A stretch of DNA of 54,104 nt, taken from Selenomonadales bacterium. GTDB lineage: Bacteria > Bacillota > Negativicutes > Sporomusales > UBA7701. Location: contig JAHDOI010000070.1 in assembly GCA_018434945.1 (NCBI GenBank), positions 1 through 54,104 of the forward strand, in the 5' to 3' direction. The translations under genes were made by a program, and so were the position numbers. Below are positions 24,281-33,046 of this stretch, piece after piece. The first letter of the stretch is position 1, and each line of letters begins with the position of its first letter. The notes under the pieces were generated by a model that was given only the letters and a program-made list of their open reading frames with translations, was not told the DNA's origin and did not search any database.

Positions 24281-24601
24281 TCACCTCCTGTGTTCGGTTA
24301 TGCGAACACTATGCGGACTTTGTTTCGCGATCTCGGCCAGGCCGAGGAGCATTGTTTCCAGGATGGCGTCCGTCGCTGCGTCGGGAGCGCCTTTGAGTTT
24401 GAGTATCAGTTTGCCGGAACTGATGTCCAGGTCGATATCCCGCCTGAGGTGCCTTTCCAGCCCCAGCACCGCTGTCTGGGTGAGGGCCGCCACGCCTGCG
24501 CAGACGATGTCCCGTCCGTGCGGGGCGGTGTCGGCGTGCCCGTTAGCCGAAAACCCGGCGATGGCGCCGGCGGCGTCGCGGTAGATGTCGATCCTGACCA
24601 T
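24281..24601 (-). CDS. prp: Ribosomal-processing cysteine protease Prp
   Basis: A 106-residue protease that trims the L27 N-terminal extension. With the start at 24601, the catalytic pair falls at His22 (NGHA) and Cys34 ([10 protein letters not shown]), exactly the numbering known for the staphylococcal enzyme, which supports this start. The gene begins one base after the rplU stop and ends five bases before the rpmA start, so expression should be coupled to its substrate. Confidence 0.93.
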   Translation of the reverse strand: MVRIDIYRDAAGAIAGFSANGHADTAPHGRDIVCAGVAALTQTAVLGLERHLRRDIDLDISSGKLILKLKGAPDAATDAILETMLLGLAEIAKQSPHSVRITEHRR

Positions 24602-24602
24602 G

Positions 24603-24917
24603 TTAGGCTTTGATTTTTTCGATGACAACCTTGGTGAACGGTTGGCGATGGCCCTGGCGGCGGCGGTAGTTGGACTTGGCCTTGTACTTGAAGACGAGAA
24701 GCTTCTTGCCTTTGCCGTGCTCGACCACCTTGCCGGTGACTTTGGCGCCGGAAACTACCGGCGTGCCTACGACCAGTTCGCCTTTTTTGACGACGGCCAG
24801 GACGCGGTCGAAGGTCACGGTGTCGCCTTCGCCCTGTTCCAGCTTCTCGACGAGTACCTCGTCGCCTTCGCTGACGCGATACTGTTTGCCGCCTGTCTCG
24901 ATGATTGCGTATACCAC
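24603..24917 (-). CDS. rplU: Ribosomal protein L21
   Basis: A 104-residue L21, starting [18 protein letters not shown] and ending with the basic [13 protein letters not shown] segment that binds 23S RNA. I chose GTG 24917 because GGGAGGT lies seven bases upstream and homologues begin here; an ATG six codons earlier would place the ribosome binding site inside the gene. First gene of the rplU-prp-rpmA operon. Confidence 0.96.
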   Translation of the reverse strand: MVYAIIETGGKQYRVSEGDEVLVEKLEQGEGDTVTFDRVLAVVKKGELVVGTPVVSGAKVTGKVVEHGKGKKLLVFKYKAKSNYRRRQGHRQPFTKVVIEKIKA

Positions 24918-25080
24918 ATTTACACCTCCCAGCATTGATTGGACTCGCCATCCAAAGGCACCCTACGGCCGGCCCCGTCATCTGCTGCCTAGCATCTGTC
25001 GGTTTCTGAACGGCCTAAGAGATTTCCAGAGCCTTTTCCGAGCGGTTTCGGGAACCATGGGTCGGCTATGCCGCCTACGG
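24918..25080 (-). promoter_or_regulatory. rplU leader, possible L21 leader RNA
   Basis: A leader of about 160 bases separates the promoter from rplU and contains several GC-rich complementary stretches. Bacillota commonly have a structured L21 leader here that is thought to allow autoregulation. I cannot confirm the consensus by eye. Confidence 0.35.
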
Positions 25081-25086
25081 AATAAA

Positions 25087-25115
25087 ATTTTATCACAGCA
25101 GGACTGGTTTGTCAA
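25087..25115 (-). promoter_or_regulatory. Promoter of the rplU operon
   Basis: TTGACA, 17 bases, TAAAAT on the minus strand, near consensus. The -35 box contains the TGA stop codon of the upstream RNase G gene (25112-25114). Confidence 0.8.
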
Positions 25116-26548
25116 TTCTTATCAATAAGAACGGAGTAGGCCTCCATGCCCATGTCGGCCGGCGTCTCGACTGTGATCCGGCAGGCCGTTTCCTGGGACA
25201 GGCGCTCGACCTCGCCCGGCCGCTGCAGCTGATCGGCGACGCGGGGATGTACCTGGACGACGACGCGGCCGCGGGCGGCCGGCCGGGCTTTGCCCAGCTG
25301 GCGGAGCTGGCGCCTGACGGCGGCGGCCACGGTATCTGGCGAACGGACGAAGCCGCGGCCTTCGCAGCACGGGCACTGGCTGTTAAGGACGGTGGTGATG
25401 TCCTGGCGGACCTTTTTGCGGGTCATCTCGACCAGGCCGAGGCCGGTGAGGCCGACAACATTTGTGCGGGTGCGGTCTTTGCGGAGGTGTTCGTTGAGGG
25501 CGGTGAGCACGGCCTGCTTGTGCTGCTCGCGGTCCATGTCGATGAAGTCGCAGACGATGATGCCGCCGATGTCGCGGAGACGGACCTGGCGGGCTATTTC
25601 GGCGGCGGCCTCCAGGTTGACGGTGAAGACGGTGTCGGCCAGCCTGGTTTTGCCGACGAATTTGCCGGTGTTGACGTCGATGACGGTCAGTGCCTCGGTG
25701 CGGTCGATGATGATGTAGCCGCCGCATTTGAGGTCGACCCGCCGCATGCTGAGTTTCTCTATTTCCCCTTCGAGACGGTAATGGGCGAAGATGTCGTCGT
25801 CGCCTTCGTAAAGCTCCAGGCGGGGCAGCAGCCCGGGAGAGACGGCACGCAGCAGCTCGGCGACCCTGGCGTGGGCCTCGCGGTTGTCGAGGACGAACTT
25901 TTCGACATCGTCGCTGAAGTAGTCGCGGACGATGCGGATGAGGAGGTCGACGTCGCGGTAGAGGAGGGCCGGCGCTTTGACCATCTTGCTGCGCGCCGCC
26001 AGCGATTTCCACAGGTTGACGAGGTATTCGCAGTCTTTGCGCAGGTCGTCCTCGCTGTGGCCTTCGGCGACGGTGCGCACCACGAGGCCCATGCCTTTCG
26101 GCCTCACTTTGGCGGCCAGCTCCTTGAGGCGCTTGCGCTCGTCGGCGGTGCCGATGCGCCGCGATACGCCGACGAAGTCGACGGTGGGCATGAGGACGAC
26201 GTAGCGGCCGGGCAGGGTGAGGTGGGTGGTGAGACGCGGCCCCTTGCTGCCGATGGCTTCCTTGGCCACCTGGACGACGAGTTCGCGGCCGGTGGTGTAA
26301 GTATCGCCTTTGCGGCGGGTTTTGCCCCCGAGGTCGCCCACGTACAGGAAGGCGTTGCGCTCGCGCCCGATGTCGACGAACACCGCCTGCATGCCGGGCA
26401 GGACGTTTTGGATTTTTCCTTTGTAGATGCTGCCGACGATATGGCCGCTCTGGGTTCTCTCGATCGCGACCTCGGCCAGTTCGCCGTCCTCGATGAGGGC
26501 CATCCTGGTCTCCTCGGGCACGGCGTTGACGATGATGGTCTTGGCCAT
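25112..26548 (-). CDS. rng: Ribonuclease E/G family endoribonuclease
   Basis: A 478-residue RNase G-like enzyme that cuts single-stranded RNA, including rRNA precursors. It has an N-terminal S1 domain (IVGSIYKGKIQNVLPGMQAVFVDIG in outline, ~38-120), an RNase H-like catalytic part with the metal-binding aspartate in TVIDVNTGKFVG, and the zinc-link CPCCEGRGFV near 390. The long C-terminal scaffold of RNase E is absent. ATG 26548 starts the conserved MAKTIIVNAV. It is followed by the rplU operon and preceded by the DUF2344/radical-SAM pair. Confidence 0.92.
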   Translation of the reverse strand: MAKTIIVNAVPEETRMALIEDGELAEVAIERTQSGHIVGSIYKGKIQNVLPGMQAVFVDIGRERNAFLYVGDLGGKTRRKGDTYTTGRELVVQVAKEAIGSKGPRLTTHLTLPGRYVVLMPTVDFVGVSRRIGTADERKRLKELAAKVRPKGMGLVVRTVAEGHSEDDLRKDCEYLVNLWKSLAARSKMVKAPALLYRDVDLLIRIVRDYFSDDVEKFVLDNREAHARVAELLRAVSPGLLPRLELYEGDDDIFAHYRLEGEIEKLSMRRVDLKCGGYIIIDRTEALTVIDVNTGKFVGKTRLADTVFTVNLEAAAEIARQVRLRDIGGIIVCDFIDMDREQHKQAVLTALNEHLRKDRTRTNVVGLTGLGLVEMTRKKVRQDITTVLNSQCPCCEGRGFVRSPDTVAAAVRRQLRQLGKARPAARGRVVVQVHPRVADQLQRPGEVERLSQETACRITVETPADMGMEAYSVLIDKN

Positions 26549-26573
26549 TTTCCCTTTCTCCCTTGGCGTCCCG

Positions 26574-27266
26574 CTAGATATCGAGGGGCGTAAGCCGGCT
26601 GGCCCCGTCGGCGACGAAAAGGCCGGTGCGGGTGACGAGCGCGGCGTCCGGATCGGCGGGCAGGCCAAATTTTTCTACAAGCACCTTTATCACTTCCGCC
26701 GGCTTTATGCTGCCGGTCGGGGTTATCCTGACCTCTACGGCGAGCTTAAGGCCGTCCGGGCCGGGATCAGCCGCGATTTCGGAGACATAGTTTTTGACAT
26801 CGATCTCTTTTTTGCCCTTGGGGTTCTCTTTGACGTACGGGACGGCGGCGGCGGCGTTGAAGCGGCCGAGGGCCTCCATGGCGGCGTCCCCCCCGGTCAG
26901 GGGCAGGCTGATGCGGTAAGCGGCGAGGTTGACGACCGCCATGAGGGCCGGCTGCCCGGTGGCGGGTATCTGCCTGAGCCGCAGGATGGCGATGCCCGGG
27001 GGCAGCTGGGGGGCGAGGGCTTCGCCCACGGCGTCCGCGCCGGGGTCGTGGGTGAGTTCGAGATCCATGTATTCCGCTTCGCTGGCCACGCCGACCGACA
27101 GGGCCGAGGCGAAGGCGATTTTCATATGGGGGTTGAAGCCTTCCGAGTAGGCGGCCGGCAGTTTGGTCCGCCTGACGGCCCGCTCGATGGAGCGCATGTA
27201 GTCGAGGTGGGAGACGTAGCGGACTTCTTCGCCTTTGGTGATCGCCAGCCGGTATTTTACGTTCAT
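26574..27266 (-). CDS. DUF2344 (TIGR03936) family protein
   Basis: A 230-residue protein of the family found beside a large B12-binding radical-SAM protein. The conserved opening is YRLAITKGEEVRYVSHLDYM, followed by RAVRRTKLPAAYSEGFNPHMKIAFA. Function is not established; fusion to the radical-SAM partner in some genomes suggests the two work together, perhaps on RNA or a ribosomal component. The start at 27266 overlaps the stop of the radical-SAM gene (ATGA), so they are coupled. Confidence 0.85.
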   Translation of the reverse strand: MNVKYRLAITKGEEVRYVSHLDYMRSIERAVRRTKLPAAYSEGFNPHMKIAFASALSVGVASEAEYMDLELTHDPGADAVGEALAPQLPPGIAILRLRQIPATGQPALMAVVNLAAYRISLPLTGGDAAMEALGRFNAAAAVPYVKENPKGKKEIDVKNYVSEIAADPGPDGLKLAVEVRITPTGSIKPAEVIKVLVEKFGLPADPDAALVTRTGLFVADGASRLTPLDI

Positions 27267-29116
27267 GACGATACCCCCCAGTCGATGATGTCGACGCCCA
27301 GCCCCTGACAGACGCCGCATACGCGGCAGTCGCCCCGGCGGCAGTCGGCGGTGGGGGCGGCGGCGAGCGCCTGGCGGTACTCGCGCTCGAGGAAGGCTTT
27401 GTCCACCCCGGCGCTGAGGTGGTCCCAGGGCAAGACTTCGTCGGCGGATCGCTCGCGCCCGGCGTAGAAATGCGGGTCGACGCCCGTCTCGCGGAAGGCA
27501 TCCTGCCAGAGGGCGAATTTGAAGTACTCGGACCAGCCGTCGAACTTCGCCCCCAGCCGCCAGGCGGCGAGCAGCACCTCGCCCAGGCGGCGGTCGCCGC
27601 GGGCGAAGACGGCTTCGAGGAAGCTGACGTGGGCGTCGTGCCAGCTGAAGGAGATGCTGCGGTCTTTGAAAAGCGATTTGAGCAGCTGCTGCTTGCGCTC
27701 CAGCTCGGCCATGTCGTTCTGGCCATACCACTGGAACGGGGTGTGGGGCTTGGGCACGAAGGAGGAGACGCTGACCGACACCCTGGCGCCGCGTTTGCCG
27801 TTGACCTCGCGGTAGATGTCGAGCACCCGGCGGGCGAGAGCGGCGATGCCGCGGATGTCGTCGTCTGTTTCGGTGGGCAGGCCGATCATGAAGTAGAGTT
27901 TGACCCCCGACCAGCCGGCCCGGAAGGCCGCGCCGACCGCTTCTTCGAGGTCTTTTTCGGTGACGCCTTTGTTGATCACGTCGCGCAGACGCTGGGTGCC
28001 GGCTTCGGGGGCGAAGGTGAGGCCGCTCTTGCGGACTTTCTGGACTTCCTGGGCAAGCTCGATGGAGAAGCTGTCGATCCGCAGCGAGGGCAGCGACACG
28101 CTGACGCCCTGGTCTTTGAACTGGTCGATGAGACGGCTCACGATGTCTTTGAGGCAGGAGTAATCGGCCGAGCTGAGCGAGGTGAGGGATATCTCGCTGT
28201 AGCCGGTGTTGTCGACAAGCTCCTGGGCGAGCCGGAGGAGCGTCTCGGGTTTGCGCTCGCGCACGGGACGGTAGAGGACGCCGGCCTGGCAGAAGCGGCA
28301 GCCGCGCGTGCAGCCGCGGAAGAGTTCGAGCATGATGCGGTCGTGGACGATTTCGAGGAAGGGCAGCACCGGTTTTGTCGGGTAAGGGGCCTGCTCGAGG
28401 TCGGCGACGACGCGTTTGGTTACGACCGGGGGAGCGGCGGGGTGGCTGGCGGCGACCCCGGACAGGGTGCCGTCGGCGTTGTAGGCCGCGTCGTAGAAGG
28501 CGGGGACGTAGACGCCGGCGATGGCGGCCGCCCTGGCGAGGAAGCCGCGCCGGCCGCCGGGCTTGCCGGCCTTTTTCCATTCCGCGACGGCCGCGGCCAC
28601 GTCGTCGACCGCCTCTTCGGATTCGCCGAGCACGAAGAAGTCGATGAAGTCGGCCAGCGGTTCGGCGTTGAAGGCGCACGGCCCGCCGGCGATGACGAGC
28701 GGGTGGTCGTCGCCGCGGTCGGCGCTCTTGAGCGGGATGCCGGCCAGGTCTAGCATGTTGAGGATGTTGGTGTAGCTCAGTTCGTACTGGAGGGTGAAGC
28801 CGACGACGTCGAAAGCGGCCACCGGCCGGAAGCTCTCGAGGGTGTGGAGCGGGATGCCTGCCGAGCGCATCTCGGCCTCCATGTCCGGCCACGGGGCGTA
28901 AACTCTTTCCGCCGCGGCATCAGGACGGCGGTTGATGATATGGTAGAGGATTTTCAGGCCGAGGTGGGACATGCCCACCTCGTAGACGTCGGGGAAGGCG
29001 AGGGCGAAGGATGCGTCGACCTCGGCGGGATTTTTAACGACGCTGTTGCGCTCGTGGCCGGTGTAGCGGGCCGGCTTCGAAACCCGGCTAAGTACGGCGG
29101 GGGGAATCTTTATCAT
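27263..29116 (-). CDS. B12-binding radical-SAM protein (TIGR03960-like)
   Basis: A 617-residue protein. An N-terminal B12-binding-like Rossmann region (~35-190) precedes the radical-SAM barrel, whose cluster motif CTRGCRFC is near residue 270 and is followed by QAGVLYRPVRERKP. A small C-terminal cysteine motif (CRRGDCRVCGVC) may bind another cluster or metal. Its reaction is unknown; it is always linked to the DUF2344 protein. GGAGG lies five bases before ATG 29116; the ATG three bases earlier is too close to it. In this anaerobe an oxygen-sensitive enzyme is plausible. Confidence 0.88.
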   Translation of the reverse strand: MIKIPPAVLSRVSKPARYTGHERNSVVKNPAEVDASFALAFPDVYEVGMSHLGLKILYHIINRRPDAAAERVYAPWPDMEAEMRSAGIPLHTLESFRPVAAFDVVGFTLQYELSYTNILNMLDLAGIPLKSADRGDDHPLVIAGGPCAFNAEPLADFIDFFVLGESEEAVDDVAAAVAEWKKAGKPGGRRGFLARAAAIAGVYVPAFYDAAYNADGTLSGVAASHPAAPPVVTKRVVADLEQAPYPTKPVLPFLEIVHDRIMLELFRGCTRGCRFCQAGVLYRPVRERKPETLLRLAQELVDNTGYSEISLTSLSSADYSCLKDIVSRLIDQFKDQGVSVSLPSLRIDSFSIELAQEVQKVRKSGLTFAPEAGTQRLRDVINKGVTEKDLEEAVGAAFRAGWSGVKLYFMIGLPTETDDDIRGIAALARRVLDIYREVNGKRGARVSVSVSSFVPKPHTPFQWYGQNDMAELERKQQLLKSLFKDRSISFSWHDAHVSFLEAVFARGDRRLGEVLLAAWRLGAKFDGWSEYFKFALWQDAFRETGVDPHFYAGRERSADEVLPWDHLSAGVDKAFLEREYRQALAAAPTADCRRGDCRVCGVCQGLGVDIIDWGVSS

Positions 29117-29313
29117 CATATCCTCCGGGGGCAGGTTGTCCCAGAACGGGGCCTGCCGTGTGTCGTTGTCCAGTTACAGCTATTATTCCCATATTCGCGG
29201 CTTTTCCCATCGGGAATCCCGCACGCGCGGGCGCCAAGGCTGAGGATGCCGGGCTACTTAGGGAAAGGCGTCTTTTGTTGTTCTCCCGCCGCAGGGGAAA
29301 ATCCTGCATTTGC

Positions 29314-30186
29314 TTACAAAAAATCCCCGATGCGGGACGCGAAGCCACGGCCGGGCCATCCCTCCCAGACCTCGGTCTCGGTGAGGGCGCCCCGGAGGCG
29401 GCAGTCGCCGTCCACCACGAGGACGACGTGGTAATGCTCGGGGCCGAACAGCCGCACGACCTCGCTTACCCGGGCGGTGGCGAGGGCGGTGAGGTGGACG
29501 GTCGGCATGACGCCGCGGGCGGTCAGTTCGGCTTTCTTGCGGGCCAGGATGCGCATGGCCCGGAAGCCCGCGGCCGCGGTCTCGGCGCGGGAGGCGCAGA
29601 ACAGCCAGACGGCGGCGGCAAGGAATGTGAGGTTGACGGTGGCCGACTGCCACAGCCCCACCCCTGCGGCCACCAACAGGATTACCGCCAGCAGTTTGCC
29701 GAGGCCGGCCGTCGCGGCGGTGGCCTCGCCCCAATCCCAGCGCAGAGCGAGCAGGGCCCGCAGGATGCGGCCGCCGTCGAGGGGCAAGGCGGGCAGGAGA
29801 TTGAAGGCCGCCAGCATGAGGTTTACCTGATAGTAGAAGTCGAGCCACAGGGCGTGGGCGGGGAAGGCGGCGCGCGCCAAATAGACGGCGGCCGCCAGGA
29901 CCAGGCTGGCAAGTGGTCCGGCAGCCGCCATTATGATTTCGCTCGCCGCCCCCGCCGTATCAGCCCTTTCGATGCGGGCGACGCCGCCGAAGGGCAGGAG
30001 TTCTATTTCCCGCACCCGGTATCCCATAGCGGTGGCGGCGGCGGCGTGCGCCGCTTCGTGCCATAGCACCGCGGCAAATACGGCCAGGGCTTTTCCGGCC
30101 AGTCCGGCGAAGGCGAACAGAGCGATGAGGGCCAAAAACCAGTTGTTGAATATCAGTTGAACGCCTGCAACCTTACCGGCCCGCAA
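29314..30186 (-). CDS. spoIVFB: Site-2 protease family metalloprotease, SpoIVFB-like
   Basis: A 290-residue intramembrane zinc protease. The active-site helix carries His43, Glu44 and His47 (HEAAH), and the third ligand is in the later NLLPALPLDGGR motif. At least four membrane helices are visible, followed by a CBS-like C-terminal segment. In Bacillus SpoIVFB cleaves pro-sigma-K in the mother cell. The TTG start at 30186 follows GGAAG and lies four bases from the SpoIVFA-like gene, the same order as the Bacillus spoIVF operon. Assignment to sporulation rests mainly on this pairing. Confidence 0.85.
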   Translation of the reverse strand: MRAGKVAGVQLIFNNWFLALIALFAFAGLAGKALAVFAAVLWHEAAHAAAATAMGYRVREIELLPFGGVARIERADTAGAASEIIMAAAGPLASLVLAAAVYLARAAFPAHALWLDFYYQVNLMLAAFNLLPALPLDGGRILRALLALRWDWGEATAATAGLGKLLAVILLVAAGVGLWQSATVNLTFLAAAVWLFCASRAETAAAGFRAMRILARKKAELTARGVMPTVHLTALATARVSEVVRLFGPEHYHVVLVVDGDCRLRGALTETEVWEGWPGRGFASRIGDFL

Positions 30187-30190
30187 GCTT

Positions 30191-30922
30191 TCACTTCCCT
30201 TCCCGTCTGTCGGTCCCGCCCGTTATCCGCGGCAGCGGATCGACCGCGACGCCCTTTTCCCGCACTTCGAAGTACAGGAGCGGCGCCGCCGTCATCCCGG
30301 TTTTGCCCGCCCTGGCGACAAGCTGGCCCTGGCTGACCGTCTCCCCTTCCTTCACCAGGACTTCGCCCAGATGACCGTAAAGGGTTTCGACATCCCGGCC
30401 GTGTTCGACGACCAGCACCTTGCCGTAACGGGCGCTGTCGGCGACCGCTTTGACCCGCCCGGCGGCCGCGGCTCTGACCGGCGCCCCCAGCGCGGCTTCG
30501 AGGCCGATCCCCTCCTGCATCACTTCCTGCTTGAGCACGGGGTGGACCTGCCAGCCGAACGGGGCGACGACTTTGCCGTCGACCGGCCTGATCATGTACT
30601 GGTAGGGGTCGGCCGGCTTGGTGACGTTGCCGCCCAGGCGTTTGAACACCGAGATATCCATGTTGCCGGGCGCGTAGCTCGCTATTTTGTCCGCCAGGTA
30701 GGCGAAGTCGGTCTCGGTCGTGAGCGTGTATTTCACCGCGTCGGTGACGGTGCGGCCCACCGCCGTGTCCGACACCTGGGCGGCGTAAACGACGGCGAAC
30801 AGCAGGAGCGCGGCGACGGTGCGCCGCAGCCAGCCGTAGCCGTCCCCTTCCTCGCGCTGCTGCCAGTGATCCCGCGGCTCCCGGCGATGACTTCCCCAGT
30901 TGGCGTTCCAGTGTCTGGCCAT
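30191..30922 (-). CDS. spoIVFA: M23-type protein, SpoIVFA-like
   Basis: A 243-residue protein: a charged head, one membrane helix (~32-50), a linker and a C-terminal M23/LytM-like domain (~120-235). In active M23 enzymes the motifs are HxGxD and HxH. Here the first reads QEGIGLEA and the last reads LYFEV, so the zinc ligands are lost and the domain should be a non-catalytic binder. That is how SpoIVFA works: it holds and inhibits SpoIVFB. It is directly upstream of the SpoIVFB-like gene. Confidence 0.82.
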   Translation of the reverse strand: MARHWNANWGSHRREPRDHWQQREEGDGYGWLRRTVAALLLFAVVYAAQVSDTAVGRTVTDAVKYTLTTETDFAYLADKIASYAPGNMDISVFKRLGGNVTKPADPYQYMIRPVDGKVVAPFGWQVHPVLKQEVMQEGIGLEAALGAPVRAAAAGRVKAVADSARYGKVLVVEHGRDVETLYGHLGEVLVKEGETVSQGQLVARAGKTGMTAAPLLYFEVREKGVAVDPLPRITGGTDRREGK

Positions 30923-30996
30923 TATTTTCAGCCGCCCCCCACCAAGACGTCAGTTCTCTACTTGCATGTATATGACGGGAGGGGGAAAATCATAAC

Positions 30997-31029
30997 AAAA
31001 AAGTGCACAAGCTGCATGCTTGCGCACTT
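30997..31029 (-). terminator. Terminator of the rodA/DUF3795 unit
   Basis: AAGTGC-CAAGC pairs with GCTTG-GCACTT around a short loop with one bulge on each side, followed on the minus strand by TTTTGTTATG. Confidence 0.65.
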
Positions 31030-31039
31030 AGTAATTCTT

Positions 31040-31483
31040 TCAGTATCGCGGCTGTTTGTCCTGCTCGTCGCAGTAAGCGGCGGGGCCGATCTCCCGCATG
31101 CGGTCGTTGATGGCCCGCCAGCGGTCGCGGAGCTTGCCTTCGAACTGCTTGTCGCAGGGGTACTGGCCGCACTGGAAGCAGAAATCGACCCCTTTGTCCT
31201 TGTGGCAGGTCTTGGCGGCGCAGTCCAGCGGGCAGGTGACGTTGTCGCCCCTACAGCCGCTGCAGGCTGCGGCGGCGAACGAATCGAGCACGGCCGCGAA
31301 CTGGTCGTAGCCGGCGAATTCGGGCCGGCCGGCGGCTTTCATGGCGGCGAGCCGCCTGTAGTTGCCGAGCAGCTCTTTGAGCCTCGCGCTCAGAGCCCGG
31401 ATGTCGCCGTGCCGGAAATCGGCGCAGCGGCTGCAGTCCAGGCCGCACGGGGCGAGACGGATTACCGCGTCACGGTATTCCAC
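31040..31483 (-). CDS. Cysteine-rich DUF3795-like protein
   Basis: A 147-residue protein with 11 cysteines. They group as CGLDCSRC near the start, CSGCRGD, CPLDC, CHKDKGVDFCFQCGQYPC in the middle and one near the end. Spacing suggests zinc or Fe-S binding. It resembles small proteins annotated DUF3795, of unknown function. The GTG start at 31483 follows GGAGTG; the gene begins 11 bases after rodA and is probably translated from the same mRNA, ending at a terminator. Confidence 0.65.
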   Translation of the reverse strand: MEYRDAVIRLAPCGLDCSRCADFRHGDIRALSARLKELLGNYRRLAAMKAAGRPEFAGYDQFAAVLDSFAAAACSGCRGDNVTCPLDCAAKTCHKDKGVDFCFQCGQYPCDKQFEGKLRDRWRAINDRMREIGPAAYCDEQDKQPRY

Positions 31484-31494
31484 GCGATCACTCC

Positions 31495-32601
31495 TTAAAA
31501 GAGTATCTTCTGCCTGCGCATATATATGTTGATCAGGATGCCGATGCTGACGAGGTTGGTGGAAAGCGAGCTGACCCCGTAGCTCATGAGGGGCAGCGGG
31601 ATGCCGGTTACCGGCATGATGCCGGCGGTCATGCCGACATTGACAAGGATATGGAAGGCGAGCATCGAGGTGATGCCGGTGGCCAGCAGCATGCCGAAGT
31701 TGTCGCGGGCCTCGCCGGCGACCTTGACCCCCCGGTAGAGGAGGATGAGGTAGAGGGTGAGGACGACGAACGAGCCGAGGAACCCGAATTCCTCGCCGAT
31801 GACGGCGAAGATGAAGTCGGTGTGGTTCTCAGGCAGGAAGTTGAGCTGGCTCTGCGTGCCGGCGAACAGGCCTTTGCCGAACAGCATCCCCGAGCCGATG
31901 GCGATCTTCGACTGGATGATATGGTAGCCCGACCCAAGCGGGTCGACGTTGGGGTCGAGGAAGACGGTCAGCCGCATCTTCTGGTAGTCTTTGAGGAAGT
32001 GCCAGAAAATCGGCATGAAGGCGATGCCGGCGCCGATGATTGTGAGGAGGTGTTTCATCCTGATGCCGGCGATGAAGAGCATGCCGAACAGGATGGCGAT
32101 AAAGACGAGCGAGGTGCCGAGGTCGGGCTGTTTGAGCACCAGGAGGAAGGGGACGCCGACGAAGGCGAAGATCGGCACAAGGTCTTTGTAGGTATTGAGC
32201 CGTCCCTGCCGTTTCTCCAGCAGATGGGCCAGCGAGATGATCATTATCAGTTTGGCGAATTCGGACGGCTGGAGGCTGATGGGGCCGATCTGAATCCAGC
32301 GCTGCGCGCCGAGGGCGGACTGGCCCAAGAACATTACCGCCAGCAGCATCACGAGGTTGACGGCGTACAGGATGTTGGCGTATTTGCCGAGCGATTTGTA
32401 GTCGAAGTGCAGGAGGACGAAGATGACGGCCAGGTTGGCGAGGGCGAACAGGCCCTGGCGCTGCACGTACCAGTAACGGTCTTCGCCCGGGGTGTTGATG
32501 TGGGTGGCGCTGCCGATGACGACAAGGCTGATAAGAACAAGAAGAACCGTCACGGTGATGACGGTAAAATCCAGGTTTTTCAGGAGGCGCCGGCTGAGCA
32601 T
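31495..32601 (-). CDS. rodA: RodA peptidoglycan glycosyltransferase
   Basis: A 368-residue SEDS-family protein with ten membrane helices, polymerising lipid II during cell elongation with PBP2 (mrdA). Family segments include QRWIQIGPISLQPSEFAKL, LKQPDLGTSLVF, ENHTDFIFAVIGEEFGF and PLPLMSYGVSSL. It is placed next to minCDE and 4.5 kb from its partner mrdA. Start ATG 32601; promoter at 32637-32665. Confidence 0.95.
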   Translation of the reverse strand: MLSRRLLKNLDFTVITVTVLLVLISLVVIGSATHINTPGEDRYWYVQRQGLFALANLAVIFVLLHFDYKSLGKYANILYAVNLVMLLAVMFLGQSALGAQRWIQIGPISLQPSEFAKLIMIISLAHLLEKRQGRLNTYKDLVPIFAFVGVPFLLVLKQPDLGTSLVFIAILFGMLFIAGIRMKHLLTIIGAGIAFMPIFWHFLKDYQKMRLTVFLDPNVDPLGSGYHIIQSKIAIGSGMLFGKGLFAGTQSQLNFLPENHTDFIFAVIGEEFGFLGSFVVLTLYLILLYRGVKVAGEARDNFGMLLATGITSMLAFHILVNVGMTAGIMPVTGIPLPLMSYGVSSLSTNLVSIGILINIYMRRQKILF

Positions 32602-32636
32602 TGGTTTACCCTTACCTTCCGAGTGTATTCCTATAT

Positions 32637-32665
32637 ATTATAGCCGTTAATATCAGCCCAGTCCA
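32637..32665 (-). promoter_or_regulatory. Promoter of rodA
   Basis: TGGACT, 17 bases, TATAAT on the minus strand, about 36 bases before the rodA start. Confidence 0.55.
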
Positions 32666-32690
32666 GTTGGAAAGAATGCGCAGAAAACCG

Positions 32691-32759
32691 GAAGCTGTTT
32701 AGCAAGTCCGCCGGCGGGACGCCACAGTCAGGCGCCGCCGGGACTCGATAAACAGCTTC
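32691..32759 (-). terminator. Large hairpin after minE
   Basis: Outer arms GAAGCTGTTTA and TAAACAGCTTC are perfect 11-bp complements 47 bases apart. Between them, AGTCCGCCGGCG and CGCCGCCGGGACT form an inner stem. It starts four bases after the minE stop and is followed by CGGTTTTCTG on the minus strand. Confidence 0.65.
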
Positions 32760-32762
32760 TCG

Positions 32763-33044
32763 TCATTCCGCGGGCAGCGCGCCCCGCTTCATCCTGTTGA
32801 CGGGGATGTTGGCCACGAGCGCCACCTGCGAGGTGTTGGTCTGGGTGAGGGTGACTTCCATGTCCTTCTCGTTGATCTCCATGTAGTTGGAGATGGCCTT
32901 GATCATGTCTTCCTTGAGCACTTCCATGAATTGCGGCGACACGTTGACCCGGTCGTGGACGAGGACGAGGCGCAGCCTCTCCTTGGCTATATCCTTGGAC
33001 TTGGACGTTTCCCTGCCGAACAGCTTCTGCAAAAGGTCGAACAC
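32763..33044 (-). CDS. minE: Cell-division topological factor MinE
   Basis: A 93-residue MinE. The N-terminal membrane-targeting helix is FDLLQKLFG, the MinD-binding segment is KERLRLVLVHDRVNVSP, and the C-terminal half is the dimerising topological domain. GTG 33044 lies six bases after GGAGGG, two bases after the minD stop. Presence of MinE implies an oscillating Min system, as in diderm Negativicutes and clostridia. Confidence 0.95.
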   Translation of the reverse strand: MFDLLQKLFGRETSKSKDIAKERLRLVLVHDRVNVSPQFMEVLKEDMIKAISNYMEINEKDMEVTLTQTNTSQVALVANIPVNRMKRGALPAE

Positions 33045-33046
33045 CC

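Noticed and set aside
26574..28892. A 772-codon minus-strand frame
   Set aside because: Only its last 230 codons (the DUF2344 protein, from 27266) are real. The earlier part is an Arg/Pro-rich alternative frame of the radical-SAM gene.
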